A stretch of 64,000 nt of DNA from Dyella sp. OK004. Its GTDB lineage: Bacteria > Pseudomonadota > Gammaproteobacteria > Xanthomonadales > Rhodanobacteraceae. The first letter of the stretch is position 1, and each line of letters opens with the position of its first letter. A program made the position numbers and the translations under genes. The DNA lies in NCBI RefSeq assembly GCF_900114495.1, contig NZ_FOZI01000005.1:186001-250000 (forward strand), given 5' to 3'. This document shows, piece after piece, positions 19,638-29,206 of this stretch. The notes under the pieces were generated by a model that searched no databases, had not been told where the DNA came from, and saw nothing but the letters and a program-made list of their open reading frames with translations.

Positions 19638-21173
19638 ATGTTCCTCGGCCTGGATCTGGGCACGTCGGCCGTCAAAGCGGTTTTGATCGATGAGGCAGGG
19701 AAGGTGCGGGCGATGGCTTCGCACCATCTCTCGCTATCGCATCCGCAACTGCGCTGGTCGGAGCAGGATCCGGCCGCATGGTGGGCGGCCGCGCTGTCTA
19801 CCGTCGAGCAATTGCTCGCAGCCGCGGCGGCGGAAGGTATCTCGTCGCGACAAGTGGCGGCGATCGGTCTTAGCGGGCAGATGCACGGTGCGACCCTGCT
19901 GGACAGGAATGATCGAGTGCTGCGTCCGGCGATCCTGTGGAACGACGGGCGCAGCGATGCGCAGTGTCGCGAGCTGGAGCGCGTTCCCGGTTTCCGCGGC
20001 ATCACCGGCAACCTCGCCATGCCGGGTTTCACTGCGCCCAAGCTGGCCTGGGTGCGTGAGCACGAACCGCGCATTTTCGATCAGGTCGCCAAGGTGCTGC
20101 TGCCCAAGGATTACCTGCGTCTCTGGCTCACCGGCGACTACGCCACCGATATGTCGGACGCGGCGGGCACGCTATGGCTGGATGTGCCGCGGCGCCGCTG
20201 GAGCCAGCCGATGCTCGATGCCTGTGGTCTGTCGGTGGAAAACATGCCGCGCCTGCATGAAGGTACCGAAGCGACCGGCCGGCTGCTGCCCGAACTTGCG
20301 GCGCGCTGGAATATGGACCGCGTGCCGGTGGCCGCCGGTGGCGGCGACAACGCGGCGGGTGCGGTCGGCGTCGGCATCATCGGTCATGGTCAGGCGATGC
20401 TTTCGCTGGGCACTTCGGGTGTGTATTTCGCGGTGTCGGACGGGTTTCTCTCGCGGCCGGAACAGGCTGTGCACAGTTTCTGTCATGCCGTACCAGGCAC
20501 CTGGCATCTGATGTCGGTGATGCTCAATGCCGCCAGCTGTCTTGATTTCACCTCACGGTTGACCGGCCGCCCCAGTGTTGTCGCGATGCTGGCCGAAGCC
20601 GAGCGCAGTAGCGGTCGCGATGACGGCCCGGTGTTCCTGCCTTACCTCACCGGCGAGCGCACACCGCACAACGACGTGCATGCCTGCGGTGCATTCAGCG
20701 GACTGCGCGCGGATAGCAGCGCGGCCGATCTGGCGAACGCGACACTAGAAGGTGTGGGCCTTGGCCTGCTCGACGGTATTGAAGCGGTAGATGCCGCTGG
20801 CCTGCATGCGAATGACATCACGGTAATCGGTGGCGGTTCGCGCAGTGCGTACTGGACGCAGATGCTGGCCGACATCATCGGCCGGCCGCTGACCCTGCGC
20901 AGTGGCGGCGATGTGGGTGCTGCATTGGGCGCGGCACGGTCGGCGCGACTGGCGGCGGAACCGGGCGCGTCGCTCGCCGAAGTGTGCGCCATGCCACCGC
21001 TTGTTGCGGTGCGCGAGCCAAATCCCGCGCGGCATGCCTATTATCGCGAACGCCGCCAGCCGCTATTCCGCCAGCTGTACCGGCAACTGCAACCGCTGTA
21101 CTCGGGAGCGAGCGGCCGTGACGGATCACCGGCCGGGCGCTCTGCCGCCAGTCACAATGAGGGAAGCTCATGA
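19638..21173 (+). CDS. xylB: D-xylulokinase
   Basis: 511 residues from ATG 19638, with a GTG codon directly before it. FGGY-family kinase: LGLDLGTSAVKAVL at the N-terminus, GLSGQMHG, ILWNDGRSDAQC, GGGDNAAGAVGVG and the C-terminal ATP-site stretch VIGGGSRSAYWTQMLADIIG. It phosphorylates D-xylulose to xylulose 5-phosphate for the pentose phosphate pathway. Length is normal for XylB. The stop overlaps the xylF start (ATGA), so the two are translationally coupled. Confidence 0.96.
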   Translation: MFLGLDLGTSAVKAVLIDEAGKVRAMASHHLSLSHPQLRWSEQDPAAWWAAALSTVEQLLAAAAAEGISSRQVAAIGLSGQMHGATLLDRNDRVLRPAILWNDGRSDAQCRELERVPGFRGITGNLAMPGFTAPKLAWVREHEPRIFDQVAKVLLPKDYLRLWLTGDYATDMSDAAGTLWLDVPRRRWSQPMLDACGLSVENMPRLHEGTEATGRLLPELAARWNMDRVPVAAGGGDNAAGAVGVGIIGHGQAMLSLGTSGVYFAVSDGFLSRPEQAVHSFCHAVPGTWHLMSVMLNAASCLDFTSRLTGRPSVVAMLAEAERSSGRDDGPVFLPYLTGERTPHNDVHACGAFSGLRADSSAADLANATLEGVGLGLLDGIEAVDAAGLHANDITVIGGGSRSAYWTQMLADIIGRPLTLRSGGDVGAALGAARSARLAAEPGASLAEVCAMPPLVAVREPNPARHAYYRERRQPLFRQLYRQLQPLYSGASGRDGSPAGRSAASHNEGSS

Positions 21174-22177
21174 AGAATCTGTTCGCGCGGGCGCTGCTGC
21201 CGGCGCTGTTGCTGGCCGCGATGGTGCCGGCCGCACATGCCAGCAAGGACAAGCCGGTGATCGGCTTTTCGATCGACGACCTGCGCATTGAGCGCTGGGC
21301 GCGCGACCGCGACTACTTTGTCGCGGCCGCCGGCGCGCTGGGCGCCAAGGTCTATGTGCAGTCCGCCGATGCCAGCGAAGAACGGCAGGTGGCGCAGATC
21401 GAGAACCTGATCTCGCGCGGCGTCGACGTGCTGGTGATCGTGCCGTTCAACTCCAAGGTGCTGGGCAATGTGATCGCCGAGGCGAGGCGCAGCGGCATCA
21501 AGGTGGTGTCCTACGACCGCCTGATCCTGGGCGCCGATGTGGATGCGTATATCTCCTTCGACAACGAGAAGGTTGGCGAGCTGCAGGCGCAGGGTGTTTT
21601 GAACGCCGCGCCCAAGGGCAACTACTTTCTGCTTGGCGGCGCGCCCACCGATAACAACGCCAAGCTGATCCGCGAAGGCCAGATGAAGGTGCTGCAGCCG
21701 GTGATCGCCAACGGTGCGGTGAAGATCGTCGGCCAGCAGTGGACGCCGGAGTGGGATGCCTCCAAGGCGATGCGCATCGTGGAAGACGCGCTGACCGCCA
21801 ACGGCAACAACATTCAGGGCGTGGTCGCTTCCAATGACGGCATCGCTGGCGGCGCGATCCAGGCGCTGGCCGCGCAGAAGCTGGCGGGCAAGGTGCCGGT
21901 GTCGGGTCAGGATGCCGACCTTGCCGGCGTGAAGCGCGTGGTGGCCGGTACGCAGGCGATGACCGTGTACAAGCCGATCAAGCTGCTGGCGGGGCAGGCG
22001 GCGCAGTTGTCGGTGTCGCTGGTGCGTGGCGACAAAGCGGGCTTCACCGGCAAGATGAATAACGGCAAGAAGGACGTGGACACCATCCTGCTCACGCCGA
22101 CCCTGCTGACCAAGCAGAACGTCGATACCGTGATCACCGACGGTTTCTATACCCACGCCCAGATCTACGGCAAGTAA
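21170..22177 (+). CDS. xylF: D-xylose ABC transporter periplasmic binding protein
   Basis: 335 residues. Signal peptide cleaved near AHA-SK (residue 25). The mature part is a pentose-type periplasmic binding fold: KPVIGFSIDDLRIERW, QIENLISRGVDVLVIVP, VVSYDRLIL, YISFDNEKVGELQ, ASNDGIAGGAIQAL and VSGQDADLAGVKRVVAG, very close to XylF. It captures xylose and delivers it to XylGH. GAGGGAAGCTC precedes the ATG. Confidence 0.96.
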   Translation: MKNLFARALLPALLLAAMVPAAHASKDKPVIGFSIDDLRIERWARDRDYFVAAAGALGAKVYVQSADASEERQVAQIENLISRGVDVLVIVPFNSKVLGNVIAEARRSGIKVVSYDRLILGADVDAYISFDNEKVGELQAQGVLNAAPKGNYFLLGGAPTDNNAKLIREGQMKVLQPVIANGAVKIVGQQWTPEWDASKAMRIVEDALTANGNNIQGVVASNDGIAGGAIQALAAQKLAGKVPVSGQDADLAGVKRVVAGTQAMTVYKPIKLLAGQAAQLSVSLVRGDKAGFTGKMNNGKKDVDTILLTPTLLTKQNVDTVITDGFYTHAQIYGK

Positions 22178-22186
22178 GGGCAGGGC

Positions 22187-23734
22187 ATGGCGGCAGAGGG
22201 CGACTATCTGTTCGAGATGCGCGGCATCATCAAGGCATTTGCCGGCGTCAAAGCCCTGGATGGTATCGACCTGAAAGTGCGCGCTGGCGAGTGCGTGGGG
22301 CTGTGCGGCGAGAACGGCGCGGGCAAGTCCACCTTGATGAAGGTGCTTTCCGGCGTTTATCCGCACGGCAGCTGGGAAGGAGAGATTTTGTGGCGCGGCG
22401 AACCGCTGCGCGCACGCTCGGTGCGCGACAGCGAGCGCGCCGGCATCGTGATCATCCATCAGGAACTGATGCTGGTGCCCAAGCTCTCCGTGGCGGAGAA
22501 CATTTTTCTCGGCCATGAGCTGACCCGACCCGGCGGACGCATGGACTACGACGCCATGTACGCCAAAGCCAGCGCTTTGCTGCAAGAACTCAAGCTCGAC
22601 GATGTAAACGTGGCGCTGCCGGTGATGAATTACGGCGGCGGCCACCAGCAGCTGTTCGAGATTGCCAAGGCGCTGGCAAAGGACGCGAAGCTGCTGATCC
22701 TGGACGAGCCGACCTCGTCGCTGACCGCGCGCGAGACCGAGGTATTGCTCGGCATCGTGGAAGACCTCAAGCACCGCGGCGTGGCCTGCATCTACATCTC
22801 GCACAAGCTGGACGAGGTGGAGCGTGTCTGCGACACCGTGAGCGTGATCCGCGACGGCAAGCACATCGCCACACGGCCGATGGCCGAGCTGGACACCGAC
22901 GCCATCATTGCCCTGATGGTGGGGCGCAAGCTGGAAAGCCTGTTTCCGAAAGTTGAGCACGCTATCGGCGAAGTGATCTTTGAGGCACGCCATGTCAGCT
23001 GCCTCGATCCGGTCAATCCTCAGCGCAAGCGCGTGGACGATGTGTCGTTCGAGCTGCGGCGTGGAGAGATTCTCGGCATTGCCGGCCTGGTGGGCGCAGG
23101 GCGCACCGAACTGGTCAGTGCAATCTTCGGTGCTTATGTGGGTAGAAGTTCGGCGGAGCTGGTGCTGGAAGGCAAGCCGCTGAAAGTCCGCTCGCCGGGC
23201 GAGGCAATTCGCGCCGGTCTATGTATGGTGCCGGAGGATCGCAAGCGGCATGGCATCGTGCCGATGCTCGGCGTGGGCGACAACATCACGCTGGCGACTT
23301 TGCAGCACTACGCGCGCGCCGGGCATATCGATCGGCAGCGCGAATTGCAGACGGTGGAAGCGCAGATCGGGCAGCGCAAGGTCAAGACCGCGAGCCCGGC
23401 ACTGCCTATCGCCCGGTTGTCGGGCGGCAATCAGCAGAAGGCGGTGCTCGCCAAGATGCTGCTGGCGAATCCGAAGGTGCTGATTCTCGACGAGCCGACG
23501 CGCGGGGTAGATATCGGCGCCAAGGCGGAGATCTATCGCCTGATCTTCGAGCTGGCCGCGCAGGGCGTGTCGATCATCCTGGTGTCGTCCGAACTACCCG
23601 AAGTGCTGGGCCTGGCGGATCGCGTGCTGGTGATGGGCGAGGGGCGCCTTCGCGGCAACTTCCCCAACCAGGGCCTTACCCAAGAACAGGTGCTGGCTGC
23701 GGCGATCGACGCCGGCCCACGCGCCGCCGCCTGA
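22187..23734 (+). CDS. xylG: D-xylose ABC transporter ATPase, two fused ABC domains
   Basis: 515 residues with two nucleotide-binding domains. First: Walker [10 protein letters not shown], a degenerate signature [13 protein letters not shown] and Walker [12 protein letters not shown]. Second: GLVGAGRTE in place of a full Walker A, signature [13 protein letters not shown] and Walker [13 protein letters not shown]. This asymmetry is usual in sugar ABC ATPases (RbsA/XylG/MglA). It lies 9 bases after xylF. It couples ATP hydrolysis to xylose import at the inner membrane. Confidence 0.95.
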   Translation: MAAEGDYLFEMRGIIKAFAGVKALDGIDLKVRAGECVGLCGENGAGKSTLMKVLSGVYPHGSWEGEILWRGEPLRARSVRDSERAGIVIIHQELMLVPKLSVAENIFLGHELTRPGGRMDYDAMYAKASALLQELKLDDVNVALPVMNYGGGHQQLFEIAKALAKDAKLLILDEPTSSLTARETEVLLGIVEDLKHRGVACIYISHKLDEVERVCDTVSVIRDGKHIATRPMAELDTDAIIALMVGRKLESLFPKVEHAIGEVIFEARHVSCLDPVNPQRKRVDDVSFELRRGEILGIAGLVGAGRTELVSAIFGAYVGRSSAELVLEGKPLKVRSPGEAIRAGLCMVPEDRKRHGIVPMLGVGDNITLATLQHYARAGHIDRQRELQTVEAQIGQRKVKTASPALPIARLSGGNQQKAVLAKMLLANPKVLILDEPTRGVDIGAKAEIYRLIFELAAQGVSIILVSSELPEVLGLADRVLVMGEGRLRGNFPNQGLTQEQVLAAAIDAGPRAAA

Positions 23735-23768
23735 ATTCATGACACTCCGAATAATCGACCATCAAACT

Positions 23769-23855
23769 CGTCATCCCGGCGAAGGCCGGGATCCAGCGAC
23801 TCTAAGTCTTTGAGGCGCAAAGGCACTGGATTCTGGCCTTCGCCGGAATGACGAG
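23769..23855. repeat. Head-to-head REP-like pair between xylG and xylH
   Basis: Left unit 23769-23796 (TCATCCCGGCGAAGGCCGGGA) and right unit 23824-23855 (TGGCCTTCGCCGGAATGACG) are inverted relative to each other, separated by a 27-base spacer. Each is itself a hairpin. The same unit closes repeat copies A, B and C. The pair interrupts the xyl operon inside the 177-base xylG-xylH gap. Confidence 0.85.
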
Positions 23856-23911
23856 TAATGAGAGGTTATTCGAGGCTCCTTTCACTCGCTGAAAATAGTA
23901 CGGAATCCGCG

Positions 23912-25054
23912 ATGCAAGCCCAGCACATCCAACAACTGTTCGCGCGCTACAAGATCCTGGCCCTGTTGCTGGCAGTGGCGGCGATCTGGATCTTTTTCCA
24001 TATCGCTACCGAAGGTGCCTTTGTCACGCCGCGTAATGTGTCCAACCTGCTGCGCCAGATGGCGATCACCGGCATGTTGGCATGCGGCATGGTGTTCGTG
24101 ATCATCGCGGGCGAAATCGATCTGTCAGTCGGTTCGCTGCTCGGTCTGCTCGGTGGCGTGGTCGCGGTGCTCACCGTGAACCTGCAATGGTCCACACCAA
24201 TGGCCATCGCGGCGGTACTGGCGTTGGGCGTATTGATCGGCCTGTTCAACGGCGTGTGGGTGACGCGCATGCGCGTGCCTTCCTTCATCGTGGGTCTGGG
24301 CGGCATGCTGGCGTTCCGTGGTGCATTGCTCGGTGTGACGCATAGCTCCACCATCTCGCCGGTGCCGGACGATCTGGTGTACCTGGGGCAGGGCTATGTC
24401 GCGCCGATGCTATCCAGTCTGCTGGGTATGGTGATCTTCGCAGTGCTGATTGCACTCACGGTGCTGCGTCGCCGCCGTCGCGCGGCATTGCAACTGCGTC
24501 AATTGCCGTGGTGGACCGATGTGCTGAAGCTGGCCCTGATCGGCGCGGCGCTGGCTGGTTTCATCGTCACGCTCAACCGCTACGGCGGCGTGCCGCTGCC
24601 GGTGATGATCCTGGTCGCGCTGCTGGCGGTGTTCACTTACCTTGGTACGCAGACGGTACTTGGCCGGCATATCTATGCCGTGGGCGGCAATCTGGAAGCG
24701 ACACGCCTCTCTGGCGTGAACGTGGCGCGGGTGAAGTTGGTAGTGTTCGCCATCATGGGTCTGATGTGCGCCTTCGCCGGCATCATCAACACCGCGCGCC
24801 TCGCCGCCGGCTCGCCTTCCGCAGGCAGCAACGGCGAACTTGACGCCATCGCCGCCTGCTTTATCGGCGGTGCCTCTATGCGCGGTGGCGCGGGGACGGT
24901 GCATGGCGCGCTGATCGGCGCCCTAGTGATGGCTAGCCTCGACAACGGCATGTCGATGATGGATGTGGATACCTACTGGCAGTACATCGTGAAGGGCACG
25001 ATTCTGGTGCTGGCGGTGTGGGTGGATGTGCTGTCGGGGTCGCAGCGGGATTGA
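23912..25054 (+). CDS. xylH: D-xylose ABC transporter permease
   Basis: 380 residues from ATG 23912; the open frame starts at 23858 inside REP-flanking sequence, so the later ATG is preferred although its Shine-Dalgarno is weak (GGA). About ten membrane segments; the BPD_transp_2 sugar permease signature is clear (IIAGEIDLSVGSLLGL, VPSFIVGLGGMLAFRG, YAVGGNLEATRLSGVNV, LDAIAACFIGGASMRGG). It is the membrane part of XylFGH. The spacing to xylG (177 bases with a REP pair) is far larger than elsewhere in the operon. Confidence 0.95.
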   Translation: MQAQHIQQLFARYKILALLLAVAAIWIFFHIATEGAFVTPRNVSNLLRQMAITGMLACGMVFVIIAGEIDLSVGSLLGLLGGVVAVLTVNLQWSTPMAIAAVLALGVLIGLFNGVWVTRMRVPSFIVGLGGMLAFRGALLGVTHSSTISPVPDDLVYLGQGYVAPMLSSLLGMVIFAVLIALTVLRRRRRAALQLRQLPWWTDVLKLALIGAALAGFIVTLNRYGGVPLPVMILVALLAVFTYLGTQTVLGRHIYAVGGNLEATRLSGVNVARVKLVVFAIMGLMCAFAGIINTARLAAGSPSAGSNGELDAIAACFIGGASMRGGAGTVHGALIGALVMASLDNGMSMMDVDTYWQYIVKGTILVLAVWVDVLSGSQRD

Positions 25055-25084
25055 GGGCTCCCGCCGGCCTCCGTCGAGGAAAGG

Positions 25085-26449
25085 TTATGGAAGTCGGGTT
25101 TCGTGCCGGGCGGGTGGCATGCCATCGGCATAGAAATCGAGTGCGGTGACGGCACCTCGGGTATCGCGAATAACCTTGATGTGGTCGGTTTTGTCGGACG
25201 GGAAAAAGAGTACGTCGTCCTTGGCTACAGCCAAGGCTCGCTTGGGACCGCCGTCGCGTTGTATGACCAAGTTTCCGTGTTCGATGGAAAGGATGTGCTT
25301 TGCATTTTCGGCAATGCGATAGGCGCCGCTCAGTCCCTGCAAATAGGCAGTGCTCGCCATGGCAGCATCCAGTTCGGCATAGGGTTTTCCGATGGCTAGC
25401 GCTCCCAGCCGGTGAGCGAGTGAGCGTGGGCTCGGTGAGCCGGCATCGGTGTTGGCGAGTACCACCACCGTGACATGCTGTGTCGGGAAATAGGTCAACT
25501 GGGATGCGAAACCGTCAATGCCGCCGTTGTGCTCGATGATGGATTCCCCGCGCACGGTTCCCAGCATCAGACCATATCCATAAGGCACCGGATCGCCGCG
25601 AGCCGTGGACTTCGGACTCGACATGGTCTGGTAGAGCCCTGCGGGCAGCGCGCGGTCAGTAGCGAGCGCGCGCATCCATCGAAAGAGATCGTCCGTGGTG
25701 GATACGAGCGCGCCGGCTGCGCCAGGGCCGCTGATCGTGACGTAAGGTGCCTGCGTGACCTTGCCAGATTCATTCTGGCTATAGCCCGACACGAGCCCCG
25801 GCACGATGGCGTCATCGGCATAGAACGCGGTGTGGTCCAGCCCGATTCGCGCCGTCAGCTGATCGTGGATAGCTTCGGCCCAGGGCTTTCCGGTGACTTT
25901 CTCCAGGACCGCGCCGAGCAGGATGTAGCCCGAGTTGCTGTAGGACCAGGCGGCGCCCGGTTCAAAGTCGGGGGCTTTCGCAGCAATCAGTTTTACCAGC
26001 GAGGGCGTGTCCAACGGCTTGCCCGGATCGGCATCCCAGTTGTCGCTGACGCCTGAGGTATGGCTCAGTAGCTGAGCGAGGGTGATGTGCCCGCCGTTAG
26101 GAAAGTCCGGCAGGTACTTCGATAGTGGATCGTCCAACGACAGTTGACGGGTCGCACTCAGTCGAACCATCGCTGCCGCCGTAAACGTCTTGGTGATGCT
26201 GCCAATACGAAATACGTGCTGCGGAGTGAGCGCGACATTCAGATCGAGGTTTGCCTTGCCGTAGGCACCGCGATAGATGACCTTATCGTCTTGCGCTACG
26301 AGCACGCTGGCCCCGGGAGCATCATTCCCGACACTGCTGCGAAGCATGGCATCCAGCTGGTGCGCCAGATCGTTCTTGTCCGCGGGATAGGCAAGGGCTT
26401 GCAGAGACAACGTGCAAAGCATGATGCAGGCGATCCGTTTTCTGCGCAT
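25085..26449 (-). CDS. Exported serine hydrolase of the class C beta-lactamase fold
   Basis: 454 residues from ATG 26449, preceded by AGGAAAG. Signal peptide about residues 1-20 (ALA-YP). Penicillin-binding-protein fold motifs: S84-I-T-K87 nucleophile tetrad, Y170-S-N172, and HNGG in place of KTG near residue 320. Such proteins may be esterases, D-aminopeptidases or peptidoglycan-related hydrolases; true beta-lactamase activity is less likely with HNG. A C-terminal domain of about 90 residues follows the catalytic fold. It lies 64 bases downstream of the IclR gene and converges on xylH across a 30-base gap. Link to sugar metabolism is not evident. Confidence 0.88.
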   Translation of the reverse strand: MRRKRIACIMLCTLSLQALAYPADKNDLAHQLDAMLRSSVGNDAPGASVLVAQDDKVIYRGAYGKANLDLNVALTPQHVFRIGSITKTFTAAAMVRLSATRQLSLDDPLSKYLPDFPNGGHITLAQLLSHTSGVSDNWDADPGKPLDTPSLVKLIAAKAPDFEPGAAWSYSNSGYILLGAVLEKVTGKPWAEAIHDQLTARIGLDHTAFYADDAIVPGLVSGYSQNESGKVTQAPYVTISGPGAAGALVSTTDDLFRWMRALATDRALPAGLYQTMSSPKSTARGDPVPYGYGLMLGTVRGESIIEHNGGIDGFASQLTYFPTQHVTVVVLANTDAGSPSPRSLAHRLGALAIGKPYAELDAAMASTAYLQGLSGAYRIAENAKHILSIEHGNLVIQRDGGPKRALAVAKDDVLFFPSDKTDHIKVIRDTRGAVTALDFYADGMPPARHETRLP

Positions 26450-26513
26450 CGATCTTTCCTTGTTGGTATGCCGATCCATGAGACGGCCGTGTACGTGGGG
26501 GAAGGCGGTTTGC

Positions 26514-27290
26514 CTATTCCTTCCGCACCGGCGCGCCATATTGCAACGCATCCGAGATATCGCTCGCCGCCTGCCGCAACTGTGCCTGCGTGTGCAGCAT
26601 GGTGATCGACGAGGCGCGGCGCTCGATGAAGGGAATGGTGAGCGCACACACCGCATGGCCGTGCTCCATCACCGGGGCGGAGAGGTCGGTGACGCCGTCG
26701 ACGATATGGCTGGGCGCGCTGGCGTAGCCGCGGGCGCGCACCTGCGCCACCAGCTTGAGAAGCTTCTTGCGGTCGAGGTCGGGCTCGTGGGTGGCGATCA
26801 TGTCCAGCCACAGGTTGCGGATCTCGTCGCTCTGATAGGCCAGCAGCACATGGCCGGAGGTGGCCTGCGACATCGGGCGGCGATGGCCGACGCGCACCAC
26901 CAGGCCGATTTCGCCGGGCGGATCGATGCGGGCGATCACCACGATCTGTTCGCGCGAGGGCACCACCAGATGGCAGGACTGTTCCACCAGGTCGGCGAGG
27001 CGATGCATCACCGGTAGCGCGGCTTCGACCGCGGTCTTGAGCTGCGGCTGCTCCATGCCGAGGCGGAACAGGCGCGGCGTGATCGAGTAACCGGTGTCAC
27101 CTTCGCCGCGGGTGATGTAGTCGCGCTCTTCCAGCACCTGCAGCATGCGGAAGATCTCGCCGCGTGAGCGGCCCACGCCCTCGGACACTTCGGCAATCGT
27201 CAACGGTGTCGGCGAAGCGGCAAGGAGTTCGAGAATGTCCAGGCCTTTGTCCAGCGCCGGCGCGCGGTACTTGGGTGGTGTCTTGGGCAT
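26514..27290 (-). CDS. IclR-family regulator, probable fucose regulator
   Basis: 258 residues from ATG 27290; the frame is open a little further upstream. The N-terminal winged helix (about 8-70, LDILELLAASPTPLTIAEV and GRSRGEIFRMLQVLEERDYI) and a GAF-like IclR effector domain (about 85-250, SCHLVVPSREQIVVIARID, SGHVLLAY, SAPVMEHGHAVCALTIPF) give the family. IclR proteins sense small acids or sugars and bind palindromes in their own and target promoters. It is divergent from fucP with a 214-base shared region holding repeated motifs that recur upstream of the fucose operon, so control of fucose catabolism is a reasonable inference. Confidence 0.88.
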   Translation of the reverse strand: MPKTPPKYRAPALDKGLDILELLAASPTPLTIAEVSEGVGRSRGEIFRMLQVLEERDYITRGEGDTGYSITPRLFRLGMEQPQLKTAVEAALPVMHRLADLVEQSCHLVVPSREQIVVIARIDPPGEIGLVVRVGHRRPMSQATSGHVLLAYQSDEIRNLWLDMIATHEPDLDRKKLLKLVAQVRARGYASAPSHIVDGVTDLSAPVMEHGHAVCALTIPFIERRASSITMLHTQAQLRQAASDISDALQYGAPVRKE

Positions 27291-27400
27291 AACGCGATGG
27301 GATCCCCCGAGTGATGGTGAAGCTTGCCTCAACTGTGATGCACGTCGCCACGCAAAGGTTGCCGCGTGGATGGACGTCTGGACGTCGATGCTGCGATGCG

Positions 27401-27440
27401 ACTTGTGCTACAAGTGAATATATTGTTCATATTTGCACAT
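27401..27440 (+). promoter_or_regulatory. Candidate operator upstream of fucP
   Basis: ACTTGT-GCT-ACAAGT (27401-27415) is a perfect 6-bp inverted repeat. Directly after it, 27419-27440 carries TATATTGTTCATATTTGCAC(AT), which matches 35726-35745 read on the minus strand (TATATTTCATATGTGCACAC) with a two-base gap and few mismatches. ACAAGTGA also occurs next to the second site. Both are in the same orientation relative to the gene they precede. The IclR-type regulator encoded alongside is the natural candidate ligand. Confidence 0.55.
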
Positions 27441-27504
27441 CGAGTCGAGTCTTGTCATTGGCCCCGCATGACGGGCGCCGCCTAGCGGGAGCAGCGATTT
27501 GGAC

Positions 27505-28806
27505 ATGCAACACAACGGCTGGGGTACCGAGCACCGGCCGGCGGCGACCGCGCAGGCCGCCCAGGTTTCTCGCCGTTCCATGCTTCCCCTGGTGCTGATC
27601 GTCAGCCTGTTTTTCCTGTGGGGCGTCGCCAACAATCTCAATGACGTATTGATCGCCCAGTTCAAGAAGGCCTTCGTGCTCAACGATTTCCGCGCTGGCC
27701 TGGTGCAGAGCGCGTTTTATCTGGGTTATTTCCTGGTAGCGATGCCGGCCGGCATGTATATGCGGCGCTTCGGCTACAAGAGCGCGGTGGTGTTCGGGTT
27801 GGCGCTGTATGGCATCGGCGCGCTGCTGTTCTGGCCGGCGGCGGAGCTGCGCACGTATGGCTTCTTCCTGTTCGCGCTGTTCGTGATCGCCAGTGGGCTG
27901 GCTTTCCTGGAAACCTCAGCCAATCCCTTCGTGACCTTGCTGGGGCCGCGCGAATCGGCGGCGCAGCGGTTGAATCTGGCCCAGGCTTTCAATCCGCTCG
28001 GCTCGATCACCGGCATTCTGATCGGCCAGCACTTTATCTTCTCCGGCATCGAACGTTCCCCCGACGAACTGTCCGCGATGAGCGCGGCAAGCCGCGCGAC
28101 GTATCTCGCGCAGGAAACGGCCGCGGTGCAGTGGCCTTATCTGGTGATCGGGCTGGTGGTGCTGGGCTGGGGATTGCTGATCCTGCTCACGCGTTTCCCC
28201 GCCGTCCATGCAGTGGGCGAAGAGCCGGCGGCAGGCGAGGGTGCGTTGCGGAGACTGCTGCGCGACCGCCGCTTTACCTGGGCCATGCTGGCGCAGTTCT
28301 TCTATGTCGGCGCACAGGTCGGCGTGTGGAGCTACCTGATCCGCTATGTGCAGGCGAGCGTGCCGGGTACACCGGCCAAGGCCGCCGCGAACTTCCTTAC
28401 CGCATCGCTGGTGTGTTTCATGGCGGGACGTTTCGCGGGCGGCGCCCTGATGAAGTATCTGGCGCCGCGCCGCCTGCTGGCTCTGTTCGCGGCGATCAAT
28501 ATCGCACTGACCGTGTTTGCCATCCTGATGCCGGGCTACGCGGGTGCATGCGCCCTGGTCGCATGCAGCTTCTTCATGTCGGTGATGTACCCCACCATCT
28601 TCGCGCTGGGCGTGGAAGGCCGCGGCGACGACGAACGCAAGCTCGGTTCCGCATTGCTGGTAATGACCATCATTGGCGGCGCAGTGCTCACCGCAGCGAT
28701 GGGCGCGGTATCCGATGCGGGCGGCATTGCGAGAGCAATGGCGGTGCCGGCAGTGAGCTTTGTGGTGGTGCTGCTGTTCGCGCGCCGCCAGCAGGCGGGA
28801 GCCTGA
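27505..28806 (+). CDS. fucP: L-fucose:proton symporter
   Basis: 433 residues from ATG 27505. A TTG at 27499 has better spacing (7 bases) to the GGGAG at 27487-27491, so two extra residues are possible. Twelve membrane segments, MFS fold. Strong likeness to E. coli FucP: FLWGVANNLNDVLIAQF with the transport Asp, AGLVQSAFYLGYF, ALFWPAAELRTYGFFL and FLETSANPFVTLLGP with the proton-coupling Glu. It imports L-fucose across the inner membrane. One base separates it from the mutarotase, and it is divergent from the IclR gene. Confidence 0.93.
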   Translation: MQHNGWGTEHRPAATAQAAQVSRRSMLPLVLIVSLFFLWGVANNLNDVLIAQFKKAFVLNDFRAGLVQSAFYLGYFLVAMPAGMYMRRFGYKSAVVFGLALYGIGALLFWPAAELRTYGFFLFALFVIASGLAFLETSANPFVTLLGPRESAAQRLNLAQAFNPLGSITGILIGQHFIFSGIERSPDELSAMSAASRATYLAQETAAVQWPYLVIGLVVLGWGLLILLTRFPAVHAVGEEPAAGEGALRRLLRDRRFTWAMLAQFFYVGAQVGVWSYLIRYVQASVPGTPAKAAANFLTASLVCFMAGRFAGGALMKYLAPRRLLALFAAINIALTVFAILMPGYAGACALVACSFFMSVMYPTIFALGVEGRGDDERKLGSALLVMTIIGGAVLTAAMGAVSDAGGIARAMAVPAVSFVVVLLFARRQQAGA

Positions 28807-28807
28807 T

Positions 28808-29161
28808 ATGCCGCGCCAGTATTTCGCCCTCGACCTGCGCGATGACGCGCTCGCCATAGCTGAATACGAACGCTGGCATCAGCCCAGTCAGATCTGGCCG
28901 GAGATCGTCGCCTCGATCCGCGCCGCCGGCATAAGCGATCTGGAAATCTTCCGTACCGGTAATCGCCTGGTGTTGGTGATGGATGTGCCCGACGGTTTCG
29001 ATGGCGCGGCCAAACAGGCCGCCGATGCTGCCGATCCGCGTGTGCAAGCGTGGGAGGCGTTGATGAATACGTTTCAGCAGCGGCTGCCGTGGGCGAAGGC
29101 GGGGCAGAAGTGGGTGCCGATGGAGAGGGTTTTCTCTCTTGCCGAGTGCATTAGAGAGTAG
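28808..29161 (+). CDS. L-fucose/L-rhamnose mutarotase (RhaM/DUF718 family)
   Basis: 117 residues from ATG 28808, directly after the fucP stop. The ferredoxin-like RhaM family is recognised by the N-terminal FALDLRDD, YERWHQPSQIWPEI with its conserved His and Trp, GISDLEIFRTGNRLVLVMD, and the C-terminal WVPMERVFSL. Members interconvert anomers of 6-deoxy-hexoses; related proteins in the Xanthomonas fucose cluster act on L-fucose. Placement behind FucP suggests it supplies the correct fucose anomer to the dehydrogenase encoded at 35.6 kb. Confidence 0.87.
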   Translation: MPRQYFALDLRDDALAIAEYERWHQPSQIWPEIVASIRAAGISDLEIFRTGNRLVLVMDVPDGFDGAAKQAADAADPRVQAWEALMNTFQQRLPWAKAGQKWVPMERVFSLAECIRE

Positions 29162-29206
29162 CTGATAGGCGTCTTCGCTTTTGCTATGGCCTTGGCGCTG
29201 CTCTTG

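Noticed and set aside
21152-22993. 613-residue minus-strand frame over xylF-xylG
   Set aside because: Shadow of two unmistakable transporter genes; no domain or start signal of its own.
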